This document shows positions 34,501 to 42,488 of a DNA stretch of 51,119 nucleotides, piece after piece. Source of the stretch: Pseudomonadales bacterium (GTDB taxonomy: Bacteria; Pseudomonadota; Gammaproteobacteria; Pseudomonadales; UBA7434). The notes under the pieces were generated by a model. That model was not told the origin of the DNA, did no database searches, and saw only the letters and a list, made by a program, of their open reading frames with translations. The stretch is taken from the NCBI GenBank assembly GCA_013043705.1, contig JABDNS010000063.1, positions 1 through 51,119 on the forward strand. The letters are read 5' to 3'. Position 1 is the first letter of the stretch, and every line of letters begins with the position of its first letter. Both the position numbers and the translations under genes were made by a program.

Positions 34501-36456
34501 GCCGTTCCATACCTGGTCAAACGCCGCGGTAAAACGCTCGTTGGCGTCGATTGCCTTTAAGGTATTCTTCTGGTGGTATGTCAGGAAAAAGTCATGCTTC
34601 CAGAAAACAACATCATCACGGCTAGTAATCTTGTATGGATGCTCTCCAATAACCTCAAGACCCATGTTCTCGAGGATCGGAATCACATCAGATAGCGGAA
34701 GCGGCGCCCCGGGATGGTAAAGCGATAGATGCGCAACGTCATTTTCTTCTCCCGCAGTTTGATAGAGCTGCATAGACAGCCGCTTTGCATCACCTATCGA
34801 AAGAACGTGTGCAATATCTTCTGTTGCAGTGGCCGCAGAAAAGTTATCGCGATAACTTGATGGAAATGCATCGCGAAACGTACTTGCTAGTGCCAAACCT
34901 TTCTGCTCACCATGCGTTTCAATTAGCGCGTCAACCAGGCCATCTTGCCAGGAGCGAGTAACCTGGGAAATCTCACGCTCAAGCAACTCCAGGTTATAGT
35001 CAAGGTCTTCGTCGGATTCAGTACGCAAAGTAAACTGCGTACGTACAAGAACAGATTCGCCGAAATAGGTATTAAACTTTGCGTTAAGGGCATTAAACTC
35101 CCGACACAGTATGCGCTGGATCTTTTTACGCAATTCGGTGTTATAGGATTCTCGCGGCATGTAAACGATGCAGGTTACGAACTTCCCATAATGGTCACGG
35201 CGGACAAACAACTTGGTTTGATGGCGCTCCTTAATCTGCGAAATGCGTATCGCCGTGGCATACAAGTCGTTGGTATCAGTTTGGAATAGCTCATCGCGAG
35301 GATACGTTTCCAATACTCGTGCCAACTCCTTGCCTTCATGCGAATAGGGATGTAAGCCCGACTTGCGCATAACCGCTTCAACCTTCAAGCGCAGCACGGG
35401 TATATCGCGCGTGCGCTCGGTATATACCGGTAGCGTATACAGACCGAGGAACCCGCGCTCGCCAATCACTTCACCTTTTTTATTAAAACGGCGAAATGCC
35501 ACATAGTCGGGATACACCGGACGGTGGACCTTGGATAGGGTTCCGGATTTAGCAAAGCTGATTAATCGTGGCTCACTAACAAACTCCTGCGCTTGTGGAG
35601 ATAATTGATCGAGATACCTGCGCTGCTCGCCTTCGTGCCTGCGTTTGACAATTCCCAGCGCACGATCCGGTAACGCATCGATACAAGGCCTTTTGCGCTT
35701 TCTAAGCAGGTCGTATTCTTTATAGCCAATGAATGTGAAGTTGTGGTTCAGCAACCACTGCAAAAAAACTTTCCCCTCTTCAATTTCTTTGGCCGGCAAT
35801 GGTGGTGGAGTGAGCTCAAGCTCCTGGATGATTTCCATAGCCCTGGCTTTCATACTCACAAAATCATCGACCACCAGATGCAAATCCTGGAGTGCATCGA
35901 CCAAGCCCTGCTCCAATGGGTGCTGGTCATCTGTGCCCAATGCTTGTCGATCAATTTCAAAGTACAGGACAGCCTCTAGATTTTGCCTATCCTCTACTTC
36001 AGTGCCGCTATCATCAAGGTTGCGATTGCTTCGATTCTTTAATTTGCCCTTGGCGGTTCGATTTGCTACCTGGACGATGTTCTGGACTGCGTGCACGCCA
36101 ATCTCATTACGACTAAATTCCATTCGTACGGAATCGGACAGAAACGGCATATCGTTTTGCAACACCATCACCACGGTATGCCCTGATTGCCAATGATCAG
36201 CATCGGGATCGGGATTAACAATGGCTATTTTGGGCGCGGCGTAATCAAAGCTTTGAATAAAATTCCAGGCGAGCAAGGTCTGGGTAGCAAGCTCGTCTAA
36301 AGAGCGCTGCCGGAGATCGTCGACCGGGACATTAAGGAAAAAATTATCAACGAAATCCTTAAGCGCACCCTGCTTGCTTTTTGCAACCTTACGTAGCACC
36401 TGGCCTGACAATTTTCCTAGGATTTCAGCCTTGTCGCCTGGGCCATTCACGCTCAT
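31582..36456 (-). CDS. NAD-specific glutamate dehydrogenase, 180-kDa class
   Basis: A very large (1624 residues) NAD-dependent glutamate dehydrogenase of the L-180 class, converting glutamate to 2-oxoglutarate and ammonia. The N-terminal 700 residues are the regulatory ACT-like and helical region. The catalytic core is around 820-1250, with GKVARGGLRWSDRVEDYR, VKNAVIVPVGAKGGF (active-site region, Lys near 859) and the dinucleotide segment GGNLGVTQLGRIEF. The C-terminal helical region completes the expected length. GGAG 8 bases before the ATG supports the start. It serves amino-acid catabolism in many gammaproteobacteria (gdhB in Pseudomonas). It is followed directly by the TIGR01777 gene. Confidence 0.95.
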   Translation of the reverse strand: MSVNGPGDKAEILGKLSGQVLRKVAKSKQGALKDFVDNFFLNVPVDDLRQRSLDELATQTLLAWNFIQSFDYAAPKIAIVNPDPDADHWQSGHTVVMVLQNDMPFLSDSVRMEFSRNEIGVHAVQNIVQVANRTAKGKLKNRSNRNLDDSGTEVEDRQNLEAVLYFEIDRQALGTDDQHPLEQGLVDALQDLHLVVDDFVSMKARAMEIIQELELTPPPLPAKEIEEGKVFLQWLLNHNFTFIGYKEYDLLRKRKRPCIDALPDRALGIVKRRHEGEQRRYLDQLSPQAQEFVSEPRLISFAKSGTLSKVHRPVYPDYVAFRRFNKKGEVIGERGFLGLYTLPVYTERTRDIPVLRLKVEAVMRKSGLHPYSHEGKELARVLETYPRDELFQTDTNDLYATAIRISQIKERHQTKLFVRRDHYGKFVTCIVYMPRESYNTELRKKIQRILCREFNALNAKFNTYFGESVLVRTQFTLRTESDEDLDYNLELLEREISQVTRSWQDGLVDALIETHGEQKGLALASTFRDAFPSSYRDNFSAATATEDIAHVLSIGDAKRLSMQLYQTAGEENDVAHLSLYHPGAPLPLSDVIPILENMGLEVIGEHPYKITSRDDVVFWKHDFFLTYHQKNTLKAIDANERFTAAFDQVWNGTAGNDCFNRLVLAAAMDWRQVMLVRACARYLKQLRLLLSRDFITDTFLNNIPYLLLILEYFSIKFNPDLKISITQREIQLEKIEKQCMSLLEQVESLSEDLVLRRYLELCKAMLRTNYFQISSQGETKPYMSFKFRPGLIPAVPLPVPMFEIFVYSEQVEGVHLRGGKVARGGLRWSDRVEDYRTEILGLVKAQQVKNAVIVPVGAKGGFISRRASAIADRSAFIKEGISSYKVFIRGLLDITDNLQSEKVVSPKQLVRHDDDDVYLVVAADKGTATFSDISNGLAADYGFWLGDAFASGGSQGYDHKGMGITARGAWVSVQRHFRERSLNIQQEDFTVAGIGDMGGDVFGNGMLLSEHIKLLAAFNHMHIFIDPNPNPEVSFKERQRLFLAPDSGWSEYDKRLISRGGGVFLRTAKSITITAEMKKVFDIDAGRLTPNELLQAILKAPVDLIWNGGIGTYIKATSESDEDVGDRANDSVRVNGKEVRAKVVGEGGNLGVTQLGRIEFANNGGAINTDFIDNAAGVDCSDHEVNIKILLNSLVAEERLTVKQRNRIMSSMTEEVAELVLTNSYRQTQAISIAEASSVKTMGEYRRLINDYVKQGKLNRKLEFLPSEEALSKRSKKGLGLTRPELSVLMSYAKADLKERLVDTWVTSDPFMVQIIETAFPPYLHKRFGKEIYGHQLRREIIATQLANEVVNTLGITFVWRTQDFTGASMEEVIAAFVMARDIFELRQVWQAIEQLDNTAPTALQLTMLQELIRLAQHAVRWLLKLQIKKQDFDASIARYKKGIGNLEKLLPKYFPDGVPSGMQSIESELSEHTVPEKLVKRTTTLGISYFALDLVEITHAAKVTFEKAFHAFILFAEALDLGAFREQISLIDAHSQWHQMARESFLDELDAQTRSLCRCLVESKANKTSNIESAMDQWLVSNEVALRRWRSLQKELQRGGEQDLALYAVAIRELAALAQANMG

Positions 36457-36768
36457 AATCTACTCCACAATTTTTTTGCGATGTAAAAGGGCTTAATTAA
36501 CAGGCAGTCGACCGGCTATGCGCCCCGGAGCGCGCCGGGCTGTTGTGTTTTGTCGTTTATCTTCGTCCTTGTCGCCAGCGTACAATGCCCGTTTTCTATT
36601 CACAACATTTATGGGTGTAGCTATCAGTACCAACAGCGCCAAAAATTTTTGATTCAAGGTGTATCGGTGCCTGCAGTGATCGAGGTATACTGGCGCAACG
36701 AAAGGTGCATGCTGCGGTGCCTTGTGGCGGCGCACCGTATCGATTTCCGGCTTTATTAAAACCCACGC
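36457..36768. other. intergenic region between glutamate dehydrogenase and the metal-binding gene pair
   Basis: 312 bases between divergent genes. Short frames exist on both strands but none has coding character or a ribosome site. A CCCGG/CCGGG pair with a six-base loop lies near 36525-36540 and could be a small hairpin. Promoters for both directions are expected here, but no consensus is clear. Confidence 0.45.
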
Positions 36769-37287
36769 TTGCGATCAGATAAATCTTTTCTTGTTTTGCG
36801 CAAAAAATATAAATTTCATCGCTTAAAAGTCGCAGTATCCCTGTGTGCTTTTTTGTTGCAGATTTTAGTTCCGGTGGGTTTCATGCCTGCCGCATTCGCT
36901 AGTGGCGCCCCGCTACAGTTATGCCATAGCGTATTCCCAATTAGCTTTTTGCAGTCGCTGGCCGAGTTAAACAGCGTTGGTAGCGCCAGCGCTACGATGG
37001 ACCATTCGATGCATCATATGCACCACGCCCACCATGCAGCGGCCGCAATTAACGAGGGATCCGATGGCGCCAACGCGCCGGTGCAGGAGTTACCCACATC
37101 CAAAATGCAGCCTTTTTGTTCTTTCAGCGCATTGAGCATGGATGATACCCTAATCTCACAGCCGTCAAATAGTGCTGCGGGGCAGGCAAACTATATTCAA
37201 TTTGTCCGCCTGGAAGGCCAGATACAACGTCAACGATTGAGGCTGTTCCAGTCTCGCGCTCCTCCGCTAAGCTCCCTCTCCCCTTAA
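36769..37287 (+). CDS. DUF2946-like exported/membrane protein, His-rich
   Basis: A 172-residue protein from a TTG at 36769; the frame is closed by a TAA 12 bases upstream, so no ATG start is available. A hydrophobic stretch at about 20-45 (VSLCAFLLQILVPVGFMPAAF) serves as signal or anchor; its core is LLQILVPVGF. A cysteine-His pair LCHS follows near 52, then a metal-binding-type run MDHSMHHMHHAHH near 77-89, and FCSFSAL near 113. This layout agrees with DUF2946-type proteins that often sit next to copper-handling genes. It lies 64 bases before the Met-rich barrel gene. A role in copper or other metal binding in the periplasm is inferred. Confidence 0.7.
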   Translation: MRSDKSFLVLRKKYKFHRLKVAVSLCAFLLQILVPVGFMPAAFASGAPLQLCHSVFPISFLQSLAELNSVGSASATMDHSMHHMHHAHHAAAAINEGSDGANAPVQELPTSKMQPFCSFSALSMDDTLISQPSNSAAGQANYIQFVRLEGQIQRQRLRLFQSRAPPLSSLSP

Positions 37288-37351
37288 AACCGAGACCTAA
37301 GCTAATGCGGCGCCACTCCTGTGGGCGCCCTGAATTTGCGTGGAGCAAACA

Positions 37352-38305
37352 ATGCGAAAACCTTTCACTAAGGCGTGGATTGCGAGGCTGGTATCGAGTC
37401 TTTATCTGTTAGCGCCATTTACCGTAACTGCACACTCCGACAATCACTATGGACATCGATCTGATGGCCACGCGCCAATAGGTGTAATGGCTGACCATTT
37501 TCACAATCAGGGAGAATGGATGCTTACGTTGCGTACCATGAATATGTCGATGAAAAACGAAAAAACCGATTTTACTGTTCCTGTTACAGCGAGCACTCCA
37601 TTGGAAATGGAAACGCAGATGACAATGCTGGGCGGTATGTATGGCTTGAGCGACAGCATCACATTAATGATGAACCTGCCCTATCTGGACAGGGAAATGG
37701 AGATGCTTATGCCGGGCATGATGGGGGGCGCAGCAAGCAAAGTTACAACGGAAGCCAGCGGTTTTGGCGACTTGAAGCTGGGCGGCGCGGTCCGCCTGCG
37801 CGAAACCGAAACGGATCGCCTGCACACAACCCTGATGCTGTCGGTACCAACGGGTAGCATCGACGAAACGGCAAACATGGCAATGCCCGGTGCAATGCAG
37901 AACGAAATGCTGCTGGCACCAATGATGCAGTTGGGCTCGGGCACTTATGATTTGATCAGCGCATTAACCTACGTAGCATTTCAGCTAAAAACCAGCGTTG
38001 GGGCGCAATGGAAAAACGTGGTTCGCCTGGACGAAAACGATCGGGACTATTCCTTACCCAACCAGAACCAGGCAACAGCATGGTTGGCCTACAACGTTGA
38101 CGACAGTTTCAGCACCTCAATCAGGGGTCAGTACTTTACCCGTGCCGGTGTAGATAAGCGCTGGGACGTTGGAATTGGCGCAAACTACATTAGCGATGGC
38201 GGGCATCGTATCGCCGCTGAATACCTGGTGCCAGTGGATCACGACACCGATAGCGTAATGGAAGCACAGGATTATTGGGCTATTGGCTACCAGTATTCCT
38301 GGTAG
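37352..38305 (+). CDS. Met-rich outer-membrane barrel protein (phenol MetA-degradation-like family)
   Basis: A 317-residue exported protein. The start at 37352 gives a normal signal peptide (MRKPFTK, then a hydrophobic core, ending VTAHS); an in-frame ATG at 37340 adds four residues. The mature part begins His-rich (DNHYGHRSDGH) and contains Met clusters: MNMSMKN, METQMTMLGGMYG, MEMLMPGMMGG and MAMPGAMQNEM. Alternating polar/hydrophobic strands and a terminal YQYSW, ending in an aromatic residue, indicate an outer-membrane beta barrel, resembling the PF13557 MetA-pathway/transporter family. Met- and His-rich motifs suggest copper or silver binding. It forms a pair with the DUF2946-like gene. 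Confidence 0.78.
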   Translation: MRKPFTKAWIARLVSSLYLLAPFTVTAHSDNHYGHRSDGHAPIGVMADHFHNQGEWMLTLRTMNMSMKNEKTDFTVPVTASTPLEMETQMTMLGGMYGLSDSITLMMNLPYLDREMEMLMPGMMGGAASKVTTEASGFGDLKLGGAVRLRETETDRLHTTLMLSVPTGSIDETANMAMPGAMQNEMLLAPMMQLGSGTYDLISALTYVAFQLKTSVGAQWKNVVRLDENDRDYSLPNQNQATAWLAYNVDDSFSTSIRGQYFTRAGVDKRWDVGIGANYISDGGHRIAAEYLVPVDHDTDSVMEAQDYWAIGYQYSW

Positions 38306-38336
38306 GGATATCGATGGGCATGCTAATTGGGTCAAT

Positions 38337-39221
38337 CTATTTTGATTGATCTACATTAGCTTGTGTTTGGAATATGCCATCTTTACCGGCAATCATTTTA
38401 GCGATCCAGACAAAGAAATTATTGTAGTGGTTGGGGAAAAAGCGCTGTATTCGGTCCATTAATTTTGCGTCCACCCCTATAAGCAAGCGCCGCTTGTTTT
38501 TTTCCACCGCCGTCAGGATTTGCCTGGCCGCTGATTCGGCCGTAGTTTTAGCAACCTTCTCGAAATCATCTCCGCGCGTCTCGATCGCTGCCTTTGCCGC
38601 GTCGTCAAGTAACTCACCCGGGCGCGTATTGCGGGCAATATTTGTTTTAACGCCCCCCGGATGCACACTGGTTGCACTAACAGTACTGTTAATAAGTTCA
38701 AATTCGTTGCGCAACGCTTCGGTTAATCCCCGAACTGCGAACTTACTACTATTGTAGGCGGATTGCTCCGCAACACCGATCAATCCAAACAAGCTGGAAA
38801 GATTGACGATATGCCCCCAGCTGGATTTTTCAAGCAGCGGCAGGAATGCTTTGCAGCCGTATAACACGCCGGAAAAGTTAACACTCATCAGCCACTCGAA
38901 CTCGTCGAGTGTGGTGTCCCGGAAAAGCCCTGAGGCGAGACCAGCACCCGCATTATTGATAACAAGATTGATTTCATCGAAATGCTTTGCAACCGATTCG
39001 GCATAAGCGAACATTGCCTCGCGGTTCGAAACATCCAGCACCCGCGTATGCAAGTTAATGCCGCTCTGGGACAATTGTTTGGCCGTTCTTTCCAGCGCAT
39101 CGGGATTAATGTCAGAAATAGCCAAGCCTGCATTGCGCTCGGCAAGCGCATACGCGAGCGCTTGTCCAATACCGCTTCCCGCACCGGTGATTACCGCGAC
39201 ACAATTTGAGAGATCCCGCAT
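38337..39221 (-). CDS. short-chain dehydrogenase/reductase
   Basis: Classical SDR of 294 residues: TGAGSGIG at 12-19, an acidic ISDIN end of strand 2 that favours NAD(H), INNAG near 88-92, catalytic S143 in NLSS, and Y156-x3-K160. The C-terminal region with RIQRFFPNHYNNFF suggests a membrane-associating tail, as seen in lipid- or sterol-acting SDRs. It lies 48 bases downstream of the TetR regulator on the same strand and is probably co-transcribed. It shares the region with a monooxygenase operon, repeating the TetR/SDR/monooxygenase pattern of the locus near 10-18 kb. Confidence 0.9.
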   Translation of the reverse strand: MRDLSNCVAVITGAGSGIGQALAYALAERNAGLAISDINPDALERTAKQLSQSGINLHTRVLDVSNREAMFAYAESVAKHFDEINLVINNAGAGLASGLFRDTTLDEFEWLMSVNFSGVLYGCKAFLPLLEKSSWGHIVNLSSLFGLIGVAEQSAYNSSKFAVRGLTEALRNEFELINSTVSATSVHPGGVKTNIARNTRPGELLDDAAKAAIETRGDDFEKVAKTTAESAARQILTAVEKNKRRLLIGVDAKLMDRIQRFFPNHYNNFFVWIAKMIAGKDGIFQTQANVDQSK

Positions 39222-39269
39222 TATCTTACCTGCTTATTGTAAATAAATTTAAATACTGCTTACGATTGA

Positions 39270-39923
39270 TCAATCATCGTCGCTTTTGCTTTGACTGGGC
39301 ACGACGGTCATGGCGTTCAACACATCATCGCTTAAACCCATTACGATACTGGCCAACCATGCCCTGAAACTGTTGTGATCCTTGTTTTCACTGTCGTTGA
39401 AACCCAATGCATCGGTAATGCCGCTACCATAGACAACCTCACCCACCAGCGCCAGCGTTATCAGTACAACCAGGCGGTTGGTATTGATTGGATCCGCATT
39501 CGCATCCACTGTGCGTCGCAGCTCTTGCGCCATTGCCAGAATGCGCTGCATGTTCGCATCCATAGAATTCTCGACACCACTCATATGCAGCCAGGCGACT
39601 AGCCTGCCTTCATCGCCAAGAAAGGCCGTATCCAGCACCGCGGTCAAGGCCAGGTGTTTTTTATCGGCGCTCGCTTCAGCCGCTGTTTTGATAGCGGCGG
39701 TGATACGTTCAGTTGCGCGCAAGCCAACCCGCTCGGCCACCGCTGCAATCAAGCCCTCGCGCGAGCCAAAATGGTGAAGGACATTGGGGTGCGCCATACC
39801 GGCCTCTTTGGCAACCGCACTAATCCTGAGACCGGCGGGGCCAACACCGGTAATCACCTTTTCTGCCGCATCCAGAATTGCCGTTCGGGCAGCCTGTTGC
39901 GATTTGTGGGTCTTCCTGGCCAT
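39270..39923 (-). CDS. TetR/AcrR family transcriptional regulator
   Basis: A 217-residue regulator with an N-terminal helix-turn-helix (RISAVAKEAGMAHPNVLHHF, about 33-52, then GSREGL). The C-terminal domain is divergent and ligand-specific. It is divergently transcribed from the PF10118/monooxygenase operon. A perfect 20-base palindrome (39980-39999) stands in the shared control region, a typical TetR operator. Autoregulation and repression of the flanking operon are likely, relieved by a pathway compound. That is an inference from arrangement. Confidence 0.9.
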   Translation of the reverse strand: MARKTHKSQQAARTAILDAAEKVITGVGPAGLRISAVAKEAGMAHPNVLHHFGSREGLIAAVAERVGLRATERITAAIKTAAEASADKKHLALTAVLDTAFLGDEGRLVAWLHMSGVENSMDANMQRILAMAQELRRTVDANADPINTNRLVVLITLALVGEVVYGSGITDALGFNDSENKDHNSFRAWLASIVMGLSDDVLNAMTVVPSQSKSDDD

Positions 39924-39941
39924 AGAAAAATGGGTCCGGAG

Positions 39942-39970
39942 TTGACAGTGTTGTTCACAGGGTATAGATT
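39942..39970 (+). promoter_or_regulatory. sigma-70-type promoter for the PF10118/monooxygenase operon
   Basis: TTGACA at 39942-39947, a 17-base spacer, and TAGATT at 39965-39970. The predicted start of transcription is near 39977, just before the palindrome, so a repressor bound there would block elongation or initiation. The -35 is consensus, the -10 is imperfect. Confidence 0.5.
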
Positions 39971-39979
39971 ATGACTTGT

Positions 39980-39999
39980 TGTTTACAGTTTTGTAAACA
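39980..39999. promoter_or_regulatory. probable TetR operator, perfect 8-4-8 palindrome
   Basis: TGTTTACA, four-base spacer GTTT, TGTAAACA. It lies between the divergent TetR and PF10118 genes, directly after the promoter. A related single half site, TGTTCACA, is at 39952-39959. The symmetry and placement are seen; binding by the adjacent TetR protein is inferred. Confidence 0.65.
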
Positions 40000-40067
40000 T
40001 AAATTTGAACAACATCGGCAACCATATAGAAATAGAACGCCTGGGCAGCCAGGCTGGAACCGCAATC

Positions 40068-40925
40068 ATGAATCGCAACAACATCGCAGAAAATCCTATT
40101 AGCCAATCAAAACTGCCTATCGAGCGTCGTCGCGTAGAGTTCACGCTGGATGATGTCACCGAAAAGTACTACTACCGCGGCAACCCGCAGGTAAGCGCCT
40201 TTTTTGCTTCGCTGTCGGTTGGTTTTCCGCCAGGTGAGGCCGAGTTTATTAAATCGGTTAAGTTGTTTGAAGATCAAATCACCGACCCCAAGCTGCGCGA
40301 GGAAGTAAAAAACTTTGCCCATCAGGAAGCTCACCATTCTTTCCAGCACAAGCTTCTAAACCAGAAGTTGAACGAACTGGGTTATCAAACAGGCGGCATC
40401 GACAATGTATTCAAGGAAAAATTAGCCAGACGCGAAAAACAATGGTCGCCACAACGCCGCCTGGCGCGGACCGTATCAGCTGAGCATATCACTGCCACAT
40501 GGGCACACTGGGCGCTGGGCAGTGAAGAAAAAATGCAGCATTTTCCAACCTCTATGCGCCACTTGTTGCAATGGCACGCTATTGAGGAAATTGAGCACAA
40601 GTCTGTAGCCTTCGACGTTTACCAGCAATGCGTTGGCGATCGTCGCCTTTTAAACTGGGTGTACAGGCACTTTCTGTACTTCGAATTTCCGCTTAGCCTG
40701 ACCCTTACCACCCGCGCGTTGCTAAAACAGGACAATTACAAACCTACGGCTGAAGATCGCCGCGTATTCAAAGATTTCCTGTTTGCGAAAAAAGACGGCA
40801 TGGTTTCCAGTTTATGGCCTCATTACCGGGCCTTTACCAAACAAGGATTCCACCCCTGGGCGCTGGATGACTCGGGCTTGGTGGATGACTGGAAAGGCAC
40901 ACTATCTCCCTACTTTGCCCACTAA
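40068..40925 (+). CDS. PF10118 'metal-dependent hydrolase' with two ExxH motifs
   Basis: A 285-residue all-helical protein of the PF10118 family (annotated as predicted metal-dependent hydrolase). Two ExxH motifs are visible: E87-A-H-H90 in AHQEAHHSFQHK and E174-I-E-H177 in AIEEIEHKSVAFDVY, with extra acids at E57 and E60. Two ExxH motifs on separate helices are the hallmark of ferritin-like di-iron carboxylate proteins, so an oxidase, oxygenase or desaturase role is possible. The ATG at 40068 matches the usual family N-terminus; a TTG at 40005 would add 21 residues and overlap the control region closely. It is followed 40 bases later by a monooxygenase gene. Confidence 0.82.
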   Translation: MNRNNIAENPISQSKLPIERRRVEFTLDDVTEKYYYRGNPQVSAFFASLSVGFPPGEAEFIKSVKLFEDQITDPKLREEVKNFAHQEAHHSFQHKLLNQKLNELGYQTGGIDNVFKEKLARREKQWSPQRRLARTVSAEHITATWAHWALGSEEKMQHFPTSMRHLLQWHAIEEIEHKSVAFDVYQQCVGDRRLLNWVYRHFLYFEFPLSLTLTTRALLKQDNYKPTAEDRRVFKDFLFAKKDGMVSSLWPHYRAFTKQGFHPWALDDSGLVDDWKGTLSPYFAH

Positions 40926-40965
40926 TAAAGCGTCGTGTAGCCATACGATTTAAGGTTTTTGCTCA

Positions 40966-42384
40966 ATGTCTATTGTTCATCACGACGCATTAATCATTGG
41001 CGCGGGTATCTCCGGCATTAGCGCGGCCTACCACTTGCAGCGCTATGCAAAAAATAAAACTTACAAAATTCTGGAGCGCAGGCAGAATCTTGGCGGAACC
41101 TGGGACCTGTTTAATTATCCGGGCATTCGCTCGGATTCAGACATGTATACCTTTGGTTTTAATTTTCGCCATTGGGATGATGACTGTGCGATTGCCGAAA
41201 AATCGAAAATCCTGGAATACTTGAACAGTACCGTTCAGGAATTCGGCATCGACAAAAATATTGAATACGGCCAGCACATTACCAGCGCCGACTGGAACAG
41301 CGCTACATCTCGCTGGACCTTGCGTAACGCCGAGGGCGAGCATTTTACTTGCCAGTTCCTGTTTTTCTGTTCCGGCTACTACGACTACGATAAAGCGCAT
41401 GATCCTATCTTCGAAGGTATCGAAAATTTTCAAGGCGACGTTGTACACCCCCAGTTCTGGCCAGAAAAAATTGATTACAGTGGTAAAAAGGTTGTCATCA
41501 TTGGTAGTGGCGCAACTGCGGTAACGCTGCTGCCCGCAATGGCGCCAAACGCCGAACACATTACGATGCTGCAGCGCTCGCCCACTTACATGGGCTCGAA
41601 GCCGGCTGTAAGCCCCATTGCCAACAAGCTGGCTTCAATGTTTGGCCGCTGGGCCGCGCGCTGGTGGTTTATCCTTACGAGTATGCTGCTGTACGCTTTT
41701 TGCAGGGTTTTTCCGGCGCGGGCCAAGCAGCGCCTAGTCAATGGCGTTGAAGAGGAGCTTGGTGACAAGTTCTCTGCGAAACACTTCACACCAACTTATA
41801 AACCCTGGGACCAGCGCGTTTGCCTGTGCCCGGACGGCGACTTCTTCCAGGCAATCAAGTCGGGTAAAGCCAGCGTTGTAACTGACCACATCGAGTCTTT
41901 CACCGAAAATGGCATACAGTTGAAGTCGGGCGAAAAGCTGGATGCGGATTTGGTTGTTACCGCAACCGGCTTGAGAGTCTCGCTAATGGGCGGCATGACT
42001 TTAACCGTAGACGGCGAAGTGGTTCGCACCGGCGAGCGCTATGTTTACAAGGGCATGATGCTGAGCGGCGTGCCGAATGCCTTCGTGGCGGTTGGCTATA
42101 CCAACGCGTCCTGGACATTGAAAGTTGACTTAACCCATCGCTATGCCATGCGCCTTATCAATGATTTGGACAAACACGGCTACACAAAAGCCGTGGCCAA
42201 GCCGCGCGGAAAACTCGATGAAGTACCTTTTTTAAATCTCACATCGGGTTACATCAATCGCGCCGTGGATACCCTGCCAAAGCAGGCAAAGACAAAACCG
42301 TGGAAGTTGAACCAGAATTTTATACTAGACAATCTTATGTTGCGGCTAACCCGGCTTAACGACGAAGAGATGCGATTAAGTTAG
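40966..42384 (+). CDS. flavin-containing monooxygenase, Baeyer-Villiger type (EtaA-like)
   Basis: A 472-residue class B flavoprotein monooxygenase. GAGISG is at 12-17, GGTWD near 43-47, and the fingerprint FxGxxxHxxxW is realised as F155, G157, H161 and W165. The NADPH-binding IIGSGATA lies near 178-185. Two hydrophobic stretches near 225-250 (FILTSMLLYAFC) suggest membrane association, as in EtaA/MymA-type enzymes. It oxidises ketones or heteroatoms using NADPH and O2. It shares the operon with the PF10118 protein and differs clearly from the monooxygenase at 10738, so the two are not recent duplicates. Substrate unknown. Confidence 0.92.
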   Translation: MSIVHHDALIIGAGISGISAAYHLQRYAKNKTYKILERRQNLGGTWDLFNYPGIRSDSDMYTFGFNFRHWDDDCAIAEKSKILEYLNSTVQEFGIDKNIEYGQHITSADWNSATSRWTLRNAEGEHFTCQFLFFCSGYYDYDKAHDPIFEGIENFQGDVVHPQFWPEKIDYSGKKVVIIGSGATAVTLLPAMAPNAEHITMLQRSPTYMGSKPAVSPIANKLASMFGRWAARWWFILTSMLLYAFCRVFPARAKQRLVNGVEEELGDKFSAKHFTPTYKPWDQRVCLCPDGDFFQAIKSGKASVVTDHIESFTENGIQLKSGEKLDADLVVTATGLRVSLMGGMTLTVDGEVVRTGERYVYKGMMLSGVPNAFVAVGYTNASWTLKVDLTHRYAMRLINDLDKHGYTKAVAKPRGKLDEVPFLNLTSGYINRAVDTLPKQAKTKPWKLNQNFILDNLMLRLTRLNDEEMRLS

Positions 42385-42488
42385 AGCACCTAAAATTAAA
42401 CAACCTTAGCTGGGTGCATGTTTACATTGACCTACTGCCAAGCCGCTTTTCGCGATTGCGTCACCGCTATTTTCATAAACTGTGTATT

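Noticed and set aside
42386-42417. GCACC...GGTGC hairpin between the monooxygenase and narI genes as a terminator
   Set aside because: The stem is interrupted by a bulge and the loop is long, and no U-run follows on either strand.
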